Origin: Dromiciops gliroides
Taxonomy: Eukaryota > Chordata > Mammalia > Microbiotheria > Microbiotheriidae
DNA: 64,000 nt
Reading direction: 5' to 3'
Assembly (NCBI RefSeq): GCF_019393635.1
Contig: NC_057866.1
Span: 233,526,359 to 233,590,358 of the forward strand
A model generated the notes under the pieces. It saw nothing but the letters and a program-made list of their open reading frames with translations, searched no databases and was not told the DNA's origin. Made by a program: the position numbers and the translations under genes. This document shows, in pieces, positions 43,201-55,019 of the stretch (position 1 is its first letter; each line of letters begins with the position of its first letter).

Positions 43201-44030
43201 AATTTTCCTTTTTGTTATAACCCCCTGCAACTTACTTCCTCTTTGTGCTCCTCATGCTTCCTATATACCTACCTCAAAAGTAAATGCTTAGTCATAGATC
43301 TGGGAGGACCTTGAGAGGTCACCTCCTTTAGAAGAGATTCAACATATGAATGATCTTGTCCTGTAGAGATTTTTTTTTTTTTTAAGTAGGATATTCATTA
43401 CCATAATGACTTCTAGGAGTTATCTAAGGCAGGAAATTACCCAATTTTGTAAAATCATGTCAAGTAGCTAACTAAAAACCAAAGCTATTGCATTTATGGC
43501 AGCATAGCAGGGTAGGTGGAAAATTAGCCTGAAAGTCAGGCTGACCTGAGTTCAAGTCCAGACACAAAAGGTCTGTGGAACCCTGGGCAACTTACGTCAT
43601 CGTTTAGTGTTCTAGGTAACTATCTAAGGTTCTAAAATGTAGAAAAGGTCCATTCATAATTTCCTCACCAGGGATTTGCCTATCACAGCTCCAATCTTTA
43701 TCCATTTACCACATTACTAAGATAACAATTTTGTTAAATTATAGAAGACATTTGAATTTTGATTTTTAAAATTTTTATTTAGAGCTAATCTAGTAATTCT
43801 ATTTTCTCATTTGCGATTCTATATATTCATATGTTAAATAAACACCTATACAGTATATACATGTGCATATGTATGTATAATGTATATATACACAAATATT
43901 CAACACATATGCGTATTTGTATGTTATGTAAAATTGGGTCTGTATTATAAATATAAATATGTAAATTAATATGTATATTCAGTGTGTGTATATATGTATA
44001 TATATATGCAGATATGTGTGTATATATGCA
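43201..44030. other. No gene seen; old SINE and simple repeat
   Basis: T-run at 43,371-43,383. 43,505-43,640 is a MIR3-like SINE remnant (GGGTAGGTGGAAAATTAGCC, GACCTGAGTTCAAGTCC). 43,850-44,030 is TATG/TACA simple repeat. Confidence 0.55.
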
Positions 44031-45133
44031 CTTGCAATTTTCTAGCTTTCTTAAGGAAGCATGAGGCTTTTATTGAAGTAGAAGCAATGGCACCTTGGTT
44101 GATTTATGGAAAACATGTTCTCAATTACTGCAAATTGAGCACTTGTGCTTCCTTCTACCCAGAAACAAATCATTTAGCACACAAGCAGGTGCTAATGAAT
44201 TGCCTCACACATGTTTTCAGTAAATGGATAAAGGGCAAAATCATATTAGAAGTCATTCAATAAATATAACCTGCTATGATAGTCTTGAGTTGAATTGAGT
44301 ATTTTTTTTTCTTTTCTTCTGGTCGCTTTTCATTAGTAATATTTGTGATTTGGAAAGCAATGTTTCACAAAGCAAACCTCCCATTTCTCTTAAGTTCCTA
44401 TTTTCCCTATCATTATGCATCTGTCTATGCCACCTGATACCCCCTAATGGAGCAGTCCCAAAGCCATCTTGAAAGACTATAAACCTACTGTCCAGACAAT
44501 AAGGGCCAAACCTCTGGGCCAGACACCCAGGATTTTTTCTTATCCTGATGATTTCCTGTATTCCGTGTATTTTCTAGACTATCTATATGACTGTCATCCC
44601 TCCTACCCTTGTCCTTTTCATCAATTATTTTACATCCTAGACTGGGAAATAAGATATGTTCAATAATAACAAAAGAGTCAAATAAGAAAACAAAAATATG
44701 AGCTGGTATAGCAGATAGGGAGCTAGTTTTGTATTGAGAAAGGCTATCTTCACATCTGCCTCTTATTTGTTTAACCTCACCATGCCCTAGACAACTACTG
44801 CCTAAATCACAGATCCTTTGCATATTCACATATTTTGAGAGTGAAGAAAAGGAACATTGGTCTCTCAGCTCCCAGGAAATAATTGATAAAATTTCCAATA
44901 GTTTCATCCTTTTCTGGTCATTATCTTTACCCCCACTGTCCTAGATTGATTCCTCATTCTTCCTCCACTTTCCATACCGACTATATAGAGACTACATCTC
45001 TTGGGCAGCTTTACCAGCACAGTTCCCAAGATCACTTCCTACTATGATGCTGAGGTCAACATAAACCATTTTTCTGCTCCCTTCCACCCACCTAAGGCTG
45101 GAAGCACTATTGCACCAACATGCATTATATTAT
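44031..45133. other. No gene seen; worn SINE
   Basis: A 93-codon plus-strand frame (43,982-44,263) begins in simple repeat and has no family resemblance. 44,700-44,820 (GAGCTGGTATAGCAGATAGGG...) is a MIR3-like remnant. The 140-codon minus frame at 44.5-44.9 kb is also unsupported. Confidence 0.4.
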
Positions 45134-45382
45134 GTTGTTGTTCAGTCATTTCAGTCATGTCTAACTCTCTGTGACCCCATTTGGGGTTTTCTTGGCAAAT
45201 ATCCTGGAGTGGTTTGCCATTTCCTTCTCCAGCTCATTTTACAAATGAGGAAACTGAAGCAAATAGCCTTAAGTGACTTGCCCAGGGCCACATTGTTATT
45301 AAAGTGTGTGAGGCCAGATATGAACTCAGAAAGATGAATTTTCTTTACTCCTGTCCTCATATTCTATCAATTGTGTCACCTA
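45134..45382 (-). mobile_element. MAR1-type SINE
   Basis: Full-length antisense copy: GTTGTTGTTCAGTCATTTCAG, 'CTCTGTGACCCCATTTGGGG', 'GGTTTGCCATTTCCTTCTCC', 'CTTGCCCAGGGCCACATTG', ending TGTGTCACCTA. GCATTATATTAT (45122-45133) and GCATTATACTAT (45383-45394) are a 12-bp duplication with one mismatch. Confidence 0.95.
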
Positions 45383-45399
45383 GCATTATACTATAGCAC

Positions 45400-46188
45400 T
45401 ATGAATTGGAACCAGAGAGGGACTAATAACACCTTGCCCCCGATGTGCTAATAAAACTTCATGAGCTGATGGAGGTCCCATAGGATGGTTTATGCCAAGA
45501 AGATATGAGACAAGATCTGAGTTGGAGCAATGGGCCTATATCAAATTATACAGTGGGTGGCAATGATTGGTTTTAGACCATTTAGCTCTGAAATTTATTA
45601 GTTCAGAAAATGTTGATATAAAATGCAAATTCATTTTATATAGATGTCTTGTGCATATTATATAATAGAGTTAGCTTTAGACTAAAGATATAGGGTAGAA
45701 CATTTCTTTTGATTCCAAGACTTAATGCTATATACTAGATATTAAGTACCACCACCACCACCATGTGATCTAGAACTCAGTACCACCAAAACTCCTCATT
45801 GTACTTTCTATTATTGCCAAAAGGTGTGCCAATTTTATATTAAACTTCTTAACTCATTATCTTTGCTACTTTGGAAGCAGGTTGGTTTGTTCATCTTTGA
45901 TTTTGTTTTCTTTTTTGCTAGTTAGCTTCTTAGGTACTATTATTTTAATGCCAACATGGAAAGGTGATATATAGTTTCTTCTTCCCCAGGGTTTCCTTCT
46001 CTATTAGTGGACTGCTTGGGCACTCAGACACTTATGCTTCTCATTTGAATTTATGAGTAGTGTGATATGCCACCAATTTGCAACCTGTGACAGAAAGCCA
46101 ATACATCATGCCGCAACATCCAGGCACAAAATTTGGGGCTTCTAAATAAGGGCACCTTATGAAAAATATGGGCAATATAGGTGTAGAC
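45400..46188. other. No gene seen
   Basis: Unassigned; a short (CCA)n lies at about 45,749-45,763. Confidence 0.4.
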
Positions 46189-46189
46189 A

Positions 46190-46437
46190 GCCAGGTGTTA
46201 CAGTGGATAGAGTGCTGGGCCTGGAGTCAGGAACACATTTCCAAGAGTTCAAATCTGGCTTCGGACATTTACTAGCTGTGTGACCCTGGGCAAGTCACTT
46301 AACCCTGTTTACATCAGTTTCCTCAACTATAAAATTAGCTGGAGAAGAAAATCATAAACAACTCCAGTATCTTTGCCAAGAAAACCCCAAAATGGTGTCA
46401 GAAAGAGTGACACATGACTGAAACATTTGAATAACAA
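46190..46437 (+). mobile_element. MAR1-type SINE
   Basis: GACAGCCAGGTGTTACAGTGG head, 'GGCCTGGAGTCAGGAACAC', GTGTGACCCTGGGCAAGTCAC, 'CTCCAGTATCTTTGCCAAG', 'GTGACACATGACTGAAACATTTG'. Full-length, moderately diverged. 46,505-46,600 beyond it is an L2-type module. Confidence 0.9.
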
Positions 46438-46599
46438 GTGCCACTTCATGGAGGGTTTACTCAGGACATCAGCACTCAGCAGCCTTGATAAAATCTTTAA
46501 GAAACTTCAACATTAAATCTTTATTAAGTTCCTACTATGGTAAACACTGGATAAAAAGAGGCAAAAGATAGTTCCTGCCCTCAAGGAGTCAGAAATATT

Positions 46600-47085
46600 T
46601 GTGCTTATGTTCCGAGAGGGAGACTTGAAACCAAGAAGTACACACTGGGTGTGATTTATAAATCTTATAGTTCTCTATTGATGCTGTTATTATTACTACT
46701 TGCAAAGCTAGAGTGTCTGCATGTTGAAGCAGTAATTCAAAGCATGAAGTCTGAACTAGATCAGAAAACAGACTATGGAAAGTGGCAAGGATCTCCCTCT
46801 TTGGCTCAACCCATCTCCCTAAAGCTTTGATGCTTTTATGATAGCTATGGTTGTTCCTGGTGACTCCAGGAATGATCAAGGCTGTGGTTTGGGACTCTAT
46901 ACCTTGGTGCAAAGGCAGCCTTCTATACTGATAGATAAATTAAAACAATATGCATTTGATTTATTTTCTATCAATCAATTTTTTAAAAGACTGAGTCTTC
47001 ATATCTTAGCCAGGATAGAAGTACAGGGACCACTCATGGATCCAACTCTACTGATGATTAGCATAGGAAATTCGACCTGAATCAT
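46600..47085. other. No gene seen
   Basis: Open frames of 80 and 107 codons overlap on opposite strands here; neither resembles a known protein. Confidence 0.4.
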
Positions 47086-47089
47086 TTGC

Positions 47090-47838
47090 TTTTTAAAAAA
47101 TTTTATATTTTTTTATTTAAATTTTTGAGTTCCAAATTATATCCCTCTCTCCCTTCCTCTCCTACCACCCCAAAATGGTAAGCAATCAGATATAGGATAT
47201 ATATGTGTGTGTGTGTGTGTGTATACATATACATATATATACACACATACACATACATATACATATATATATATACACATATAATTATGCCAAACATTTC
47301 CATATTAGTTTGTATAAGAAGACTCAAATAAAAGAAAAATAAAGAAAGAGATAAAATAGAAAATATCATTGTTCAATCAAATATCAATTCTTTCTCTAGA
47401 GTCAGATAGTATGCTTCATCATTAGTCCTTTGGGGTTGTTTTAGATCATTGTATTGCTGAGAATATCTAAATCACTCACAGTTATTTATCAAACAATATT
47501 CTTGTTACTGTGTATAACATTCTCCTGATTCTGATTCTGTTGACTTCATTATCCATCAGTTCATATAAAAATTTTCAGGTTTTCCTGAAATCATCCTGCT
47601 TGTCTTTTCTTATAACACAATAATATTCCATTATAATCATATACTACAGCTTGTTTAGCCATTCACAAAATGATAGGCATCCCTTTGATTTCCAATTCTT
47701 AACCAACACAAAAAGAACTGATATAAATATATTTGTACCAAGAGGTCCTCTTACCCTTTGAGATGTAGACCTAGCAGTGATATTACTGGATCAAAGGGCA
47801 TGCACAGTTTTATAGAAGCTTGAGCATAGCTGAACCAT
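47090..47838 (-). mobile_element. L1 3' UTR, antisense copy
   Basis: 'AAATTTTTGAGTTCCAAATTATATCCC', pyrimidine tract, 'AAGCAATCAGATATAGGATATATATG', a (GT)n/(ATAC)n tract at 47,200-47,285, 'TTTTAGATCATTGTATTGCTGAG', 'CATTCTCCTGATTCTG', 'TTTAGCCATTCACAAAATGATAGG', 'GACCTAGCAGTGATATTACTGG', ending at 'CACAGTTTTATAGAAGC' and ...CTGAACCATT. Confidence 0.82.
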
Positions 47839-47839
47839 T

Positions 47840-47987
47840 TTCAACCCCACCCCTGGGGACTTACCATATTGGTGCCAGATTTGATGCACCTTTATCTCTA
47901 ATGCAGCTCAGAACTCTGGAGCTAAAGTGATCCAGCATCATCCCTCCTTTGTAGCAGGGATTAATACCTATTGCCATACCTGACTAT
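47840..47987 (-). pseudogene. RN7SL: 7SL (SRP RNA) pseudogene, 5' part
   Basis: 7SL is the RNA scaffold of the signal recognition particle. On the minus strand the sequence follows human 7SL from its 5' end: GTCAGGTATGGCAATAGGTA (for gccgggcgcggtggcg...), ATCCCTGCTACAAAGGAGGG, 'GCTGGATCACTTTAGCTCCAG', GAGTTCTGAGCTGCATTAG, 'GGCACCAATATGGTAAGTCC' (for ggcatcaatatggtgacctc). It covers roughly the first 150-160 bases (Alu domain and adjoining S-domain stem) with many substitutions and small gaps. The rest of the S domain is absent. It adjoins an antisense L1 tail. An old, inactive retrocopy. Confidence 0.82.
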
Positions 47988-48044
47988 CAATCAGTTTTTT
48001 AATTGATGTGAAATTTAAGCATTGTTTACAGAAATGTGAGAGGC

Positions 48045-48190
48045 AATGTGATGTAGAGGATAGAGAGCCAGTTTCAAATCACAGAAGATATTGTACCCAT
48101 GGCCCATATTGACTATATGATCCGGAGCAAGTCATTTAACTTCTAAATAGCCTAGGTAATTCTCTAAGACTATAAGCTATAGAGATGATA
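48045..48190 (+). mobile_element. MIR3-like SINE
   Basis: GGCAATGTGATGTAGAGGATAG, 'CCGGAGCAAGTCATTTAAC' and 'CTCTAAGACTATAAGC' show the head and middle of an old SINE. Confidence 0.65.
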
Positions 48191-49020
48191 CTGATTTGCA
48201 TTCATAGAGGGAGTTCCTTGCCTGGGAGTTATGTACATCAATAAATCACAGTCCCAGTTCCTCTCCAACCTACATGTAAGGATTAAAAGAAAGAAAAAAC
48301 TGAAACTAAATGTAAAAAATAGCACCAAACAACTTACCTAATTTCATTTAATCACTATTTCCTTAAATCCAACTCTAACGCCTTCTCAGATTTCTTAGAA
48401 CTCACTGAGCAGCTTCAAGACATTGAAAAAAGTGGCCCTGCGTTTCAGAAAATTCCCCATGGAAATGAGCAGTTTCAGTTTTTACTACTACCAGTTTGTC
48501 TTAGGAAAACTGTGTCACAGTCCTCACGTCTAAATTTATAATTTCAGAGAGACAAAGGAGTACAAATTTACTCTTGCTTCTAAAGCCACATTATTTCTTT
48601 CAGTTCCAAGCCTCTAACTTCTCTAACCATCTATGTCTTTTTTCTGTTTCTTACTACCCTCTTTTTAAAAAATTAACCACCATGACTGTTTTCCTACTAC
48701 TTTTGTGTCCAAAATGAAACATAGCAAAACTCTGATATCTGACAACTAGATTTCTCTACCCAATGACCTTAACTAGAAATCAGGAATACTTCAGGAGTGA
48801 GAAATGATTGAGTTTGGAGGATATTCCTCTCCTTTTTATTCCATTAACAAATTCTTACTAGGACAAGTCTATTATGAACATGAGTATTTCAAGGCAAAAC
48901 AGTTCTTTAGGTATACAGCCGAAATCTTAAAAACACACACACATAAACATAACTGAATTTATAACTTCTACCTCTCTGACCAGTAATTTGAAAAGTCATC
49001 CTCCATGTCCTACCCTGTAG
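48191..49020. other. No gene seen
   Basis: Unassigned, with short open frames only. Confidence 0.4.
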
Positions 49021-49440
49021 CAATTGATCAATGAGCATTTATTGAGCACCTTCTATATGCCAAGTATTGGGAGGGACAAAGGTACAAACATACATTCTCT
49101 ACTTTCAAGAAGCATATGAGGAGACATGATTTATACATATACTATTACATACAGAATAAATTCAACTATATATAAAATAATTATATATAATGCAGTTAGG
49201 AAGTGAGAGCATAGTAGTCTGGGATTTTAGGAAGGGCTTCAGAGAGAAGTTGGTGCTTGAATTACATCATTAAAGAAGTGAAGGATTCAGTGAGATGGGA
49301 GGGGTAGAGAAGAAGGGACTCACCATGTGAGAAAACCACTGCAAAACCATAGAGGTGGAAGATGGAATGTCATGCTTTAGATAAATCAGGCTGGCTAGAG
49401 TATATGGGTGCCTTATAATGCACACTAGATGTAAGTATAG
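49021..49440 (+). mobile_element. Ancient L2-type repeat
   Basis: 'GAGCATTTATTGAGCACCTTC', 'AATTCAACTATATATAAAATAATT', 'AGGAAGGGCTTCAGAGAGAAG', 'TGCTTGAATTACATCATTAAAGAAG' and 'TAGAGGTGGAAGATGGAATGTC' match the same long old repeat as 15.67-16.46 kb, here further along its body. Confidence 0.58.
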
Positions 49441-49540
49441 TCCAGGCCTCTGTCCCAGATATTTTCCTCTGTTTTTTTTTCTGTATTCACTCTTGGTCAT
49501 CTGATGTGTTCCCACTGCTTCAGCAATCATCTGTGAAGAT

Positions 49541-49614
<74 letters not shown>
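49541..49614. repeat. (GATA)n microsatellite
   Basis: About 18 uninterrupted GATA units, followed by a TATG/TACA-type tract to 49,770. The purity suggests a length-variable locus. Confidence 0.97.
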
Positions 49615-49615
<1 letters not shown>

Positions 49616-49770
49616 TGTATATATTGTATCATACATCTTATCATATTATATTAATACACACCTGTATATATACATGTATATGTACATATTAATAGATATC
49701 TACATGTATGTATATGTACATGCATGTGTGTACATATATATGTGTATATACACAAAGACACACACACATA

Positions 49771-51429
49771 ACCCTCATCTTTCTACAGATCTCTAGTTCC
49801 TAGTTGATTAAAAGCCTGCTTGAAATTTCCATCTTCTATGGATAAAGACTTGACTTGTGATTTCACTAATAAAAGGAATTCCCTGGTGATGAAACTCCCA
49901 CTTCCTGTGGAGGTTAGCACTTTCTCTGCAGCTCATAGTCATAAAGGGAGTAGAATGCTGAGAGGTTATGTAATTTTCCCAGAGTTACACACCTAGTATG
50001 GGCCAGAGTTGAGATATCTTCCTGGATTTGAGGTGGATCTTTCTCATACAGCTAGAAAAATATGTCAGAGAAGGGACCAGAAAAGTTTGCCTTGCCTCCA
50101 ATGGTTACTCTCTATCAACCATCCCATGTGATTTGTCCATGAGCACTTCAAACTCAACATATCCAAAATAAAAAATATTATCTTTTGCTCTATACCCATC
50201 AAATCTGTCCAACTTCTCAATTTCTGTTTAAGGCAACAAGTCATCTTCTAGCTATGAGAACCTGAAGTTGGTCAAAAGTAAAAGAGTGCCATTCACTCAA
50301 CTTCTTAGTTTATAGTTTTAAAACAATTTACAGATGGTATTTGGCTAGTTTTCACATTACCCACAGAAAAATTGACTTATAACATTAGACAATCCATGGG
50401 TCTGACACTGGCTACCATTACATATTACTTTATATATGGAAATAAATTCCGTTTGCAGATTTTTTTGTGGAGGAAATAAATTCTGTATGAGAATGGCACA
50501 TTCTGTATTTTCCTGGTTTGCAGTAAAATGAATTCTCTTAATATAAGCTGTACACAGAGAGCTAGTTCACAGCTGAGTGGCTGCCTTCAGACACAGGGTG
50601 GTTGTAGATGCCAGGGGCACAGGAATTACCATCATAATTGCATGATTCATAACTTCATGAGAAATACCATGGTAATGACCTTCAGCAATCTAGGCAGCAG
50701 TGTTTATTATTCAAACAATGCTAAATGTCCTTTGCATCTAATGAGAAGAGACCATGCATCTATTCTACAACTTGGGATGAGGGTAGCTGGGAAATCAGAC
50801 CTTTAAAATGATGATTCAACTGAAGGAGAGTTAAGAACCATTATGTCTCTTTGGCCTCTAAGGTACTTAAGTGCATTGAAAACATGGATTTGGAATTTGA
50901 AGCTTCCTTTCTAAAGTAGAGAATTGATAATGCCAAATATGAGACATCCATTGGTAGAATCTCCCCAAGGATGTGAAGAAGAGATGAAAAATTAAGAATA
51001 GCAACATACTCTATTATTCTGGACAAGATCATTTTGATTAAAGGACTGGAAAATGTCATTTAGAATATTCCTATGCTTACTCTGATGAATCAGAGATCAG
51101 AAGTTATTCATGTTGAATTAATCAATGAGTGTTTTAGCTTTTCAATTTTCCCAGGCCCTAAATAAAATTACTGCTGAGCAATTTTATATGGTTTTATTCT
51201 TTTACCTATAGTAAAAGTATCTAGAGAAACTCGTGTCCCTTTCTCATTCCTGCAATTAAATTAGTTTTTAATTCACTTACATCCAGCCAATTTGTTTCTA
51301 TTTTAGAAATTTCAATAATTGAACATATAATATTACTATCACCCAAAGCTTTCTTTTTTGTGGCTTTCTTCATTTTATTTATTTCTTTAAAAAAATCTAC
51401 TCTTTAAGGTGTTTTTTCTTTACTATGAG
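49771..51429. other. No gene seen
   Basis: The longest recognisable-repeat-free stretch of the right half. The open frames at 50,528-50,806 (+) and 50,841-51,059 (-) have no family resemblance. Conserved non-coding DNA cannot be excluded from sequence alone. Confidence 0.4.
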
Positions 51430-51865
51430 AAATATCAACAAACAATAATATTCCAATCAACAAAGAAGAAAGAAAATTGTATAAAGATTTAAGCTGTTAT
51501 TGATTATATCAACTTAACAAAGTAGTAAAAAAATTACATTACCTCTTTATGCACATCTTATTATACATGTGCAGTCATGCAAAACATAGCAGACAAAAAA
51601 AATAACTTTAGAAAAGGGAACTAACAACAACAAAATATACTTCCACCTGTATTCAGGTACCATCAGTTCTTTCTCTGTAGATGGCTTGCAATTTTCATAA
51701 GTCCTTCAGAGCTGTCTTGCTTGGCTCATTGCATGGCTGAAAATAACTAAGTAATTCGCTGCAGATCATCTTACTATATTGCTGTTATATTGTATACAAT
51801 ACATTTACTTTGCATCAGCTCATGCAAATCTTTCCAGGTTTTTCTGATAGCATCCTTCTCATCTT
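51430..51865 (-). mobile_element. L1 3' UTR, antisense copy
   Basis: 'AATAATATTCCAATCAACAAAG', 'TCAGTTCTTTCTCTGTAGATGG', 'TTGGCTCATTGCATGGCTG', 'CTGTTATATTGTATACAATAC', 'CATCAGCTCATGCAAATCTTTCCAGG' follow the antisense tail order; more diverged than other copies. Confidence 0.65.
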
Positions 51866-51939
51866 TTTTTTTTCTTTAAGTAAACTACGTTTATAGGGTC
51901 CTTTAAAGGGAAATTTCCTTGCAAAACACCCATGAAGTT

Positions 51940-52060
51940 GATAATTGCAACAACAATAATAGCTAACATTTATATAGTGCCTTATACCTGACAAAGAATT
52001 TTCTTCACAATAGCCCAGCAAAGTACCATCATCATCATCATCATTATCACTACCATTATC
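51940..52060 (-). mobile_element. MIR-type SINE fragment and (CAT)n
   Basis: AATAATAGCTAACATTTATATAGTGCC is the antisense 3' end of the long MIR-type SINE. A (CAT)n run follows at about 52,028-52,050, broken by TATC units. Confidence 0.7.
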
Positions 52061-52089
52061 CTCATCCTCATCTTACATTGCTCTTGCCT

Positions 52090-52515
52090 CTGCTTCAGAT
52101 TTTTTCCCAGTTACTATTGCAAACTGTGTTTCCCTCCGTCCTATTTGTTCCACATATTTACTCTATTTTCTATCTTCTTTTACCCTATCCCTCCTCAAAA
52201 GTGTTTTGCTTTTGACTGCCCCTCCCCCAGTCTGCCCTTCCTTCCTTCACCCCTCATCCCTTATCCCCTTCCCCTCCCACTTCTCCACAAAGCAAGATAT
52301 ATTACTACACCCACTTGAATGTGTATGTTATTCCCTTTGAGTTAATTCTGAGGAGAGTAAGGCTCATTCACTCCCCAACTTCTCCCCCATCTTCCCATCT
52401 ACTCCATAAGCATTTTCTTGATTCATTTATGTGAGATACTTTGCCCCATTCCACCTCTCCCTTTCCCTTTCTCCCAGTGAAACCTCTCACCTCTTAATTT
52501 TATTTTAAGGATGTC
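52090..52515 (-). mobile_element. L1 fragment, region 5' of ORF2
   Basis: 'GTGTTTCCCTCCGTCCTATTTG', 'TTTTACCCTATCCCTCCTC', 'GTGTTTTGCTTTTGACTGCCCC', 'GTTATTCCCTTTGAGTTAATTC', 'TGTGAGATACTTTGCCCCATTCC'. The same series precedes ORF2 at 36.1-36.3 kb and is seen at 37.6 kb. Confidence 0.65.
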
Positions 52516-52518
52516 ATT

Positions 52519-52668
52519 ATTGGACAACTAGGTGACACAGTGGACAAAACACCAACCTTGGACGCAGGAGGACCAGAACCTAAGTCCAGCCCCGGACATA
52601 AGACTCTCCCCAACTACAGGACCCTGGGCAATGCACCCGAACCCTGAATGTTCCACAAAAAAAATAAC
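52519..52668 (+). mobile_element. Diverged CORE-SINE
   Basis: TTGGACAACTAGGTGACACAG, 'TTGGACGCAGGAGGACCAG', 'CAACTACAGGACCCTGGGCAATG' and 'CCTGAATGTTCCACAAAAAA' keep the SINE order but with many changes. It sits in the L1 fragment. Confidence 0.75.
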
Positions 52669-52689
52669 TATAAACAAACAATAAATGCT

Positions 52690-53459
52690 TTACAGATATC
52701 ATCCCTTCATATTCTATACCCACCTGTGCCCTCTGTCCAAATTTATAGAATAATGCTTCTTAATGAAGAAAATATATACATAGGTTCATAATGTAAAATA
52801 TAAATGAATGAAATGAAAATACAATTGTGAAAATATTTCTTTCTAAACAAGTTCACTTGCTATCAGTTTAAGGGCCCCTTCATTAAAATAAATATAAATT
52901 AAAATCAGCCTGCTAAAGATGAAATAAAAAGAAATGATGACAATTTTAACCAACTTTCTTAGTGGATTTTCTTTAAAGCCATCTGCTTCTACTCACATTT
53001 ACACACCCCCAGAATATTTGATGCATTTTCTGAGGTTGAAAATATCCTAGAAGTGATGCAGCTGACAGATGAACATCATTTGAAAAGAGAAAGGGTCTTG
53101 AACTTGAACCTGGGCATGAATGTTAATTTGCATGACTGATTTAAACAGTGCTACAATGAAAGGAAATAATGAGAGTAATGAAATGATGATAGCAGTGAAC
53201 AGATGTGAATCCTTCATATGAGATTGACCTAAGTAATTGATAATAATTAAGTAATTATTGGTAGGAACTTACAAATTACCTCAAATCCCCAGTTTCCCCC
53301 AAAGCTCATATTAAACTGCAAATCTGTCATGAAGACTTTCTTGATTTCTGTTCTACTCCCCTACTTCCCCACCAGGTTCTAATGCTTCCCCACATTAAAA
53401 GAAATATTTTGTATTAATTTTATATTTCTATAGAATGCATATATAGTCTTCCAAAAACA
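52690..53459. other. No gene seen
   Basis: 52,680-52,745 still resembles L1 ('ATCATCCCTTCATATTC', CTGTGCCCTCTGTCC). The rest is unassigned. Confidence 0.4.
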
Positions 53460-53581
53460 AATTAAAGTTCTTTGAGGATAAAGAATGTTTCTTTTGTCTA
53501 TTCCTTTACTTGTTTGTTTGTTGTTGGGTTTGTGTGTTCTTTCTGGTCTTTGTATCTGATATAGAGTAAATGCTTAATAAC
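53460..53581 (+). mobile_element. L2/MIR-type 3' tail
   Basis: AAAGTTCTTTGAGGATAAAG and 'AGAGTAAATGCTTAATAACTG' with a (TTTG)n expansion between them match the ancient tail module. Confidence 0.6.
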
Positions 53582-53591
53582 TGCCTTGTAA

Positions 53592-53743
53592 GGGGCAGCT
53601 AGGTGGCACAGTGGATAAAGCACCATCCCTGGATTCAGGAGTACCTGAGTTCAAATCCGGCCTCAGACACTTGGTACTTACTAGCTGTGTGACCCTGGGC
53701 AAGTCACTTAACCCCCATTGCCCCACAAAAATACAAAAAAAAA
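53592..53743 (+). mobile_element. CORE-SINE (WSINE1-type)
   Basis: Complete and well preserved, GGGGCAGCTAGGTGGCACAG to CCCCATTGCCCCACAAAAA. Exact duplication TGCCTTGTAA at 53582-53591 and 53744-53753 (likely with one more G). A young insertion into the L2-type tail. Confidence 0.95.
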
Positions 53744-53753
53744 TGCCTTGTAA

Positions 53754-54900
53754 GTGATTGATTGATTACAAATAAGAGGTTTTTGAAATGGAATGTTTAT
53801 TACTTCCTAGAATAAACTGTTTTGGGTACATGCTCCTAGTTTTTGGTGATATTGTGTTTATTTCATTAAGATGCCCCAGAATAATATAGGTCCTTCTCAG
53901 TGAGAACCCCAAGCCACACAAAAGAGATCAATTTAATAATCCAAGGAAAGTTAAGGAGATGATAAATATTCATTGCTGAGACTCTCATGTGCTATTGGAT
54001 TAGTTGATCTGTACAAATTTCTTAGACATGGACTGTATATAGTTAATCTGGCCAAGAAATGAAGAGGACAAAAGCAGACTGTAATACATTTGGAAACTTA
54101 TGTCCAAAAGAGTAAATGAGAGATACATGGTTAATGCAAGTAGGTCACCATATAATAAAGTATGCTTGATAAAAGAAGGTGGATTGGTCATATAATGAAG
54201 CTGAGGTACAATAAATAACCAATCCATATATCAAACTATTGCCTAGGAAATTTTAAGAGACCAAAAAGAAATGTCTCCACCTTAATAAATAAATCCTTTT
54301 ATTGTTTTTTTTTTACATGGACATGTACAATATATCAATGTTTGCATGAGCTGCGACCCATAATGAAGAGAGATGAACCAATTATGTATTGATTTATGCT
54401 TAAAAGATTCTCTGAAAAGCCAGGACACACTTCTAAGTTTCATCTACTTTAGTAATATTTTCTTCCTTACCTTCTTGTGTTCAGACAATCAACAGAACCA
54501 TAAATCAATCACTGATTTATAGCATTTGCACATTTCCAAGGTATAAATGCTTATACTAAAAATTTACCATCAGATTTCAGGATAAGATAGATAGAATACC
54601 CTTGTTTTTCATCCTCACTGGTGAGAAAACATGAAGTTATTCATGGCTATGTCCTAGCTCCTTAAGTAAATTTAAATTTTCTAAGAACAAGAGCTATGGC
54701 TAATTTTTTATCATATATCCCTATGGTACCTTGCAAAAAGAAGACACTGTATATTTGTTAGGAAAGATTGAATTATGAAAACTTCTTGCTTTTTTGACAC
54801 TCATCATGATGGCCAAGGTAGTGTGCCAATCTTCATTGCTTCATTTTTCTAGGTTGAAATCATTCAGGATGAAATGAGAATCATTCTTTCTTCTTAGGAT
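53754..54900. other. No gene seen
   Basis: T-run at 54,305-54,312. 54,675-54,770 has a weak L2-tail resemblance. The rest is unassigned. Confidence 0.4.
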
Positions 54901-55010
54901 TGTGTGTGTGTGTGTGTGCGTGTGTGTGTGTGTACATATATATGTATGTGTGTATATCTATGTGTGTATGTATATATATATGCATATGTGTATATGTATT
55001 TATATATGAG
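54901..55010. repeat. (TG)n and TATG-type microsatellite
   Basis: (TG)n at 54,901-54,932, then ATATGTATGTGTG and TATA units to about 55,008. Confidence 0.95.
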
Positions 55011-55019
55011 CCTTAATTT

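Noticed and set aside
44485-44907. 140-codon minus-strand frame, the longest outside repeats
   Set aside because: No recognisable motif or composition bias, overlaps a worn SINE at 44.7-44.8 kb, and no exon signals could be supported.
49541-49614. CRISPR-like array
   Set aside because: A simple GATA tandem without spacers; the genome is a vertebrate's.
50528-50806. 92-codon plus-strand frame as a gene
   Set aside because: No family resemblance, no signal peptide or domain, and a length expected by chance in 64 kb.
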